Shown here piece after piece: positions 59,903-64,000 of a stretch of DNA of 64,000 bases. The first letter of the stretch is position 1, and each line of letters starts with the position of its first letter. Made by a program: the position numbers and the translations under genes. The notes under the pieces are model-generated. The model saw nothing but the letters and a program-made list of their open reading frames with translations. It made no database searches and was not told where the DNA came from. The stretch is from Rhytidiadelphus loreus (Eukaryota > Streptophyta > Bryopsida > Hypnales > Hylocomiaceae): the NCBI GenBank assembly GCA_947034895.1, contig OX344761.1, positions 33,554,863-33,618,862 of the forward strand. Reading direction: 5' to 3'.

Positions 59903-60273
59903 TCCCTGTCTGGCTCCCCCCTCAAACCAGAGGATCTACACTACATGTTGACTTTTAGGGACTCGTCACTTTAGTAGTTAGCCACCCTCTGTGAAAACGG
60001 AGCTCTTCTCCATACCCAACCTGCAGGTGTGGCCCAGGTGCACGTCGACTATCAGGCACAGTACTAATGTGTCCACTTTTTGAGTCTTTTCGAGCCTCCT
60101 CGCATACGTGTGCGACAATGACATTGGATGTAATGATGTAACTCCCGATCAACCACCACCGGCGGTACAATACTTTTCCGAAATTCCCAATGCAATCAGG
60201 TTCATCACATCCTTCACTGTGAAACTGTGCTCACAATTTCACATACAACACACACAACACCATCCCAAGTCAA
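59903..60273. other. Spacer
   Basis: CpG-retaining DNA without a recognised gene. Confidence 0.4.
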
Positions 60274-60720
60274 ATGCTCGGAATCCCACCAAACTACATG
60301 GTACATTTTTTATATGTAGGGCTCCAAATAGTCAATGATTTCACATACGCAAACAACACCAAAGTGATGCTTGGAATCCCACATCGAGACACATGGCTGA
60401 TTTTTTATGGATAGGGCTCCCACGTAGTCAATAATTTTCAAATACACAAATAACACGAAAGTAATCATGCTCGGAATCCCACCAAACCACAAGGCATGTT
60501 TCAATGCCCTAGGGCTCCATGTAGTCAATAATTTCACATACACAAAGTAATGCTCGGGATCCCACCAAAACACATGGCACATTTTGACTCCCACGTAGTG
60601 AATTTCAACACCAAATGCTTGGAATCTCAACAAACCACTTTGCATGCTTTGGATGCCTTACTAGGGCAACAAACCACTTTGCATGCTTCGGATGCCTTAC
60701 TAGGGCTCCACGTAGTGCCC
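60274..60720. repeat. Degenerate tandem repeat, about 65-100-bp unit, five copies
   Basis: The anchor ATGCTYGGAATCCCACCAAA recurs at 60274, 60367, 60467, 60550 and 60615. Between anchors come AGGGCTCCACGTAGTCAATA and TTCACATACACAAA in varied form. A younger 39-bp unit (starting CAACAAACCACTTTGCATGC) is duplicated at 60628-60666 and 60667-60705. It sits 1.1-1.6 kb before the P450 start. Confidence 0.75.
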
Positions 60721-60959
60721 CCAAGCTCAAAGCTACCCTCGTCTCCCCCCCACGAGTTTTTTGATCTCACTCTTTTTATTTCCAACTTGGCCCTTTCCAC
60801 CTACTTACCCTTTCCATGACACGTCACCAAGGGCAAAGGGAGCTGAGTTGGCAAACCCAGACCCCTCTAGCTTCCAGGGGGTAGATGTACATAAAAACCA
60901 CAACTGCCATTGTAGTTTTTCATACGAATGGACTCCTGAAGCGCCTTCCCTGCAATGAG
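60721..60959. other. Distal P450 upstream region
   Basis: CG-containing sequence; no gene recognised. Confidence 0.3.
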
Positions 60960-61835
60960 AAGCTCTCTCTCCCTGGCACTGTTAAATAGTGCATGAGTCA
61001 TCAGTGGTGACCATCAATTAATGAGCCCAGCTGCTCACAGACACAGCCAGCCATTTGAATGCTCGCTCCCATTGCCGGATGTTGTATTGGAGCCACCGGC
61101 CTTTCCCAATTCTGATCTCCATTTTGCAGCTGATGAGAGGTTGCTAGGAGCCTCGTAAATCCAGTCTCAGTGTCACCCTGGCCGAAGTTAGTGACTGCTT
61201 GTGCTTCTAGCTCCGAGCTGATCACTCCTCCCTCTCCGCAGTTGTCTGAGAGGAAAATAAGTTGTCATTCTTCGTGTGTTCGCTGGACGTGTAGTTTTCG
61301 TAAGGTTTGTGTCTCTAGCTCTTGGTGAAGGTTCGAGTGGAGGAGGAATAGATCTGAGTTCGTGGATGTGTTGGTGGACGGAGGACATGACAGCTGCTGG
61401 GAGCTCATCGCGACATGGAACGGGTCAGAGTTAGGCACTTGAGTGAGTGAGTGAGTGAGTGAGTTGAGTGGGTGACGGAGGAGCAAGCGAAGCTCGCGAG
61501 CTGCCCAGCTTTGTTATTTTTCAGTAGCAGAATGTTTGGAGAGATGGGTGTAATCGGAGGTGAGGGCGTGTGAGCTGAGTTCCTCAGCTGGAAGCTTGCT
61601 AAAGTGACTGTCGCCGTTGAGGCGTTTTGTGGAGCTGGCATTTTGGGTTTAGGTGAAGTTGGTAGGAAGACTGGCGAGTTTCACACCTGGGCACGCTCAT
61701 TGGTGCTGAGAGTGGAGTGGACGACTTGGACTGATGAGGATTTGCGAGCATTGATCTACCGACTGTAGTTAGTTAAGCGAGATTTTAGCATTAGCGTGGT
61801 TGCTCTTGGCAGCATCTTGAAGCGACGTGGCGACC
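60960..61835 (+). promoter_or_regulatory. Promoter and 5' leader of the P450 gene
   Basis: CpG-richer region just before the P450 start, with no recognisable gene. It holds a (GAGT)6 microsatellite at 61441-61464 followed by an imperfect GAGTTGAGTG. Antisense ORFs of 60-90 codons here have no start context or homology that I recognise. Confidence 0.4.
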
Positions 61836-64000
61836 ATGGCGACCATGGCGAAATGCAGTTCGGAGAATTTCACGCAGGCGGCCTTCCATGGCCATCCGCG
61901 AGGGGCCACGACGCTGGGCCAGCTGACGCTGGATTTTTCCGTGACGGCGCAAGTGTTGGTGACGCTGGTGGTTTCTTTCCTGGCGTGGCATGTGCTGAAG
62001 TATGGGCGCGTCAAGGGCCCCATCGTTTGGCCCATTTTCGGGACCATGCCTCAGTTTCTGTGGAACCTGCCGCGCATGCACGACTGGACGACGGACATGC
62101 TGGTGAAGCACAACGGCACTTACACTTCCATTGCGCCCAAGTGCACCTGCTTGACGGCCGTGGCCACCTGCAGGTAAGTATGGACGCTGGCTAGCTGTGG
62201 TGCTGCAATTCAATAGACTTTGATTCGCTGTCCATGTAATCTAAATATGATACGAATTTTCGAATTTTTGTAGATTGATTTTCAGACTTCTCGATCCCCA
62301 CTTATTCTCATTCCTTTTATCTCCACAATTTCAGCTCCTCGTCTAGGTGGGAGCATTTGACGATTTTGGCATGGCGGGTTTCACACTAGATCAGTGATTG
62401 CCTACCGAGGTCTCTGAACAGGATATTTGAATCCATTTCAGCTGCAGTAGGTAGTTGATCGTTTTCAGTTCAGTCCCGTTCAGGTCATTAATGAGTATTT
62501 ATGATTCCAGGGACACTTGATAGTGCGAATTGATTATGGACATGGATAAGTACGCTCCAGTTAAATACTGTTTTACGGTTCAATACGAGGGGGAAATTGA
62601 ATCTAGTGGAATCGTACAATCTTGCTTGCCTAAGAGCTTGCAGCTGAGCTGCATACAATCTTCTCGTACGCAGGCAAAATCTGGTCATTTACGGGTTTCC
62701 AATTAGGTTTGTGAAAGAGATCTAGGGACTATTTGCTAGAAACTTTCGTCATTCGTTTCTGGAGGGGATTCTTTCGTACAGTTCGAATGCAGTAATGTTG
62801 GTACTAATTAAGAGCCGGTGCATGTTGTAGTATGCGTTTGGTTTCGCTAAGATGAAGGAAATGAAGCTTATGATAATGAAACTGGAATTAGTAGATTAAT
62901 TACCTTAAGATATTAACTAGCTGAAGCTGGTATGAATTAGTGTCGTGTGCTGTCAAATAGCTAGGACTTACCGCTAAACTCATTCTATTAAGATTTAAAA
63001 TTGCGTAAGAGGGAATTTGCAGTGCGCGGCTGAGAAGTTCGACATTCTTACGATTCGGGATTAATGGATGATTGTCGGTGAAATCCACAGGCCTGAGAAC
63101 TTGGAGTATGTCTTGAAGACGAACTTCGTGAACTACCCAAAGGGGAGGCACTTCACCTACCCGTCGCACGACCTGCTGGGCCAAGGGATTTTCAACACGG
63201 ACCACGACTTATGGAAGATGCAGCGCAAGACGGCGAGCCTGGAATTCAGCACTCGCACTCTGCGGGATCTCATGGTGAGGTCCAACAGGAGCTCGGTGCA
63301 GGAGCGGCTCTTGCCAGTCCTTCATGAATTCACCAAATCCAGGTACTCACTCGATCATTAGACTCCAGAAGACTTTCCTGAATGAGTCAGTTTCATAGGT
63401 CTGCGTCATGTCGAGCAAGAAAGAAACGAGGCAGGGAGCTTCTTCCCTGCCAATTGATTTTTTTTCTAGTTTTTTCTGAGAATGGATTCTTCGATCGAGT
63501 CAGAGGCGAACAATCATATGCTAGCTGCCTGCCGTACGAACACACTCTCCGATGAAATTTATTGTGCAGTCATACCTGATGACTCGCGACACGCACCAGT
63601 TGATATCTGCAATTTCACAAATTAAGTCTGAAACCCTAGCAAATGTGGAATGTTGCGTGCACGCAGAGCTCCGATCGACTTCCAGGATCTGTTTTTGCGC
63701 TACACGTTCGACAACATTTGCATGGTCGGCTTCGGCGTGGACCCGGGCTGCCTGGTGCCGGGACTGCCCGCCGTGCCGTTCGCGCAGGCCTTCGACCTGG
63801 CCACGGAGGGCACGCTCACGCGCATGGTGGTGCCCGAAATCTTCTGGCGCGCGCAGCGGGCGATGGGCTGGGGCATGGAAGGGCGACTCGCGCAGGCTAT
63901 CGGAGTGATCGACCGCTTCGCCGCGGACGTCATCACGGAGCGTCGCAAGGAGCTCGCACAGCTGAAGCTTCAGCAAGCCAAGGCGACAGACTTCCCGGGC
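61836..64000 (+). CDS. CYP86-clan cytochrome P450, 5' part (exons 1-3), truncated by the window end
   Basis: Exons read as 61836-62173, 63091-63342 and 63667 to beyond 64000, with GT-AG introns that each split an Arg codon, giving the first 308 residues of a protein usually about 520 long. The ATG at 61836 is the first true ATG in frame, in context GACCATGG. Residues about 36-56 form the N-terminal membrane anchor, followed by the basic and proline hinge KYGRVKGPIVWPIFG. Then come CRPENLEYVLKTNF, the C-helix motif DLWKMQRKTASLEF, and RYTFDNICMVGFGVDPGC, typical of CYP86 (closest to CYP86B in my reading). CYP86 enzymes omega-hydroxylate fatty acids in the ER for cutin, suberin or sporopollenin. 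The I-helix, ExxR and haem-Cys regions lie outside the window, so activity cannot be judged. GC content is high, especially in exon 3, which keeps long antisense frames open. Confidence 0.93.

Noticed and set aside
60310..60645. 111-codon minus-strand ORF
   Set aside because: Runs through the degenerate tandem repeat; no domain and no conserved start.
61791..62213. Antisense ORFs over P450 exon 1 (140 and 92 codons)
   Set aside because: Shadow frames of a GC-rich exon; the plus strand gives a clear P450 N-terminus with correct splice sites.
63521..63976. 151-codon antisense ORF over P450 exon 3
   Set aside because: Same reason: GC-rich shadow of the P450 reading frame.

Overview
This looks like nuclear DNA of a land plant. 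It carries a plastid-type BASS transporter with a transit-peptide-like first exon, a plant-type SCAI gene and a CYP86-clan cytochrome P450, all split by GT-AG introns. A bryophyte, lycophyte or fern seems more likely than a flowering plant, judging from short introns, the flavour of the LINE remnants and abundant small DNA transposons, but this is only an inference. The genes sit in GC- and CpG-richer islands; the rest is very AT-rich and mostly decayed transposons.

Layout. 1-3.9 kb: a CpG-retaining island with coding-like stretches that I cannot identify, best read as an unidentified minus-strand gene or pseudogene, plus a 190-bp MITE. 3.9-6.3 kb: AT-rich DNA with CATTAGA-type elements. 6.3-10.3 kb: a 48-bp minisatellite, then the seven-exon BASS gene (+). 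10.3-14.7 kb: a decayed tandem array and hAT-, CACTA- and PIF-type MITEs. 14.7-21.6 kb: the SCAI gene (+) with a long, intron-bearing leader and ten coding exons. 21.6-60 kb: no intact host gene; nested TIR elements, LINE pieces and one SINE. 60-64 kb: a degenerate tandem repeat, a GC-rich leader and the 5' part of a CYP86-like P450 (+) cut off by the window edge.

The most interesting signal is in the gene-free part. Several families of non-autonomous elements lie between TTAA duplications. One (about 0.77-1.06 kb, ends CCCCTAAAGG...CCTTTAGGGG) has at least four two-ended copies here. One of these, at 33496-34440, sits inside a second TTAA element whose uninterrupted 405-bp copy lies at 43867-44271, so the window contains its own empty site. 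TTAA duplication with CCC termini recalls piggyBac, unexpected in a land plant as far as I know. A 2.8-kb PIF/Harbinger-like element at 56730-59524 has 565-bp inverted repeats that are almost identical and has carried one of the TTAA elements along as cargo.

The three recognised genes have unrelated jobs (plastid solute transport, nuclear SCAI function, fatty-acyl oxidation) and nothing suggests they act together. No tRNA or rRNA gene and no CRISPR array was seen.
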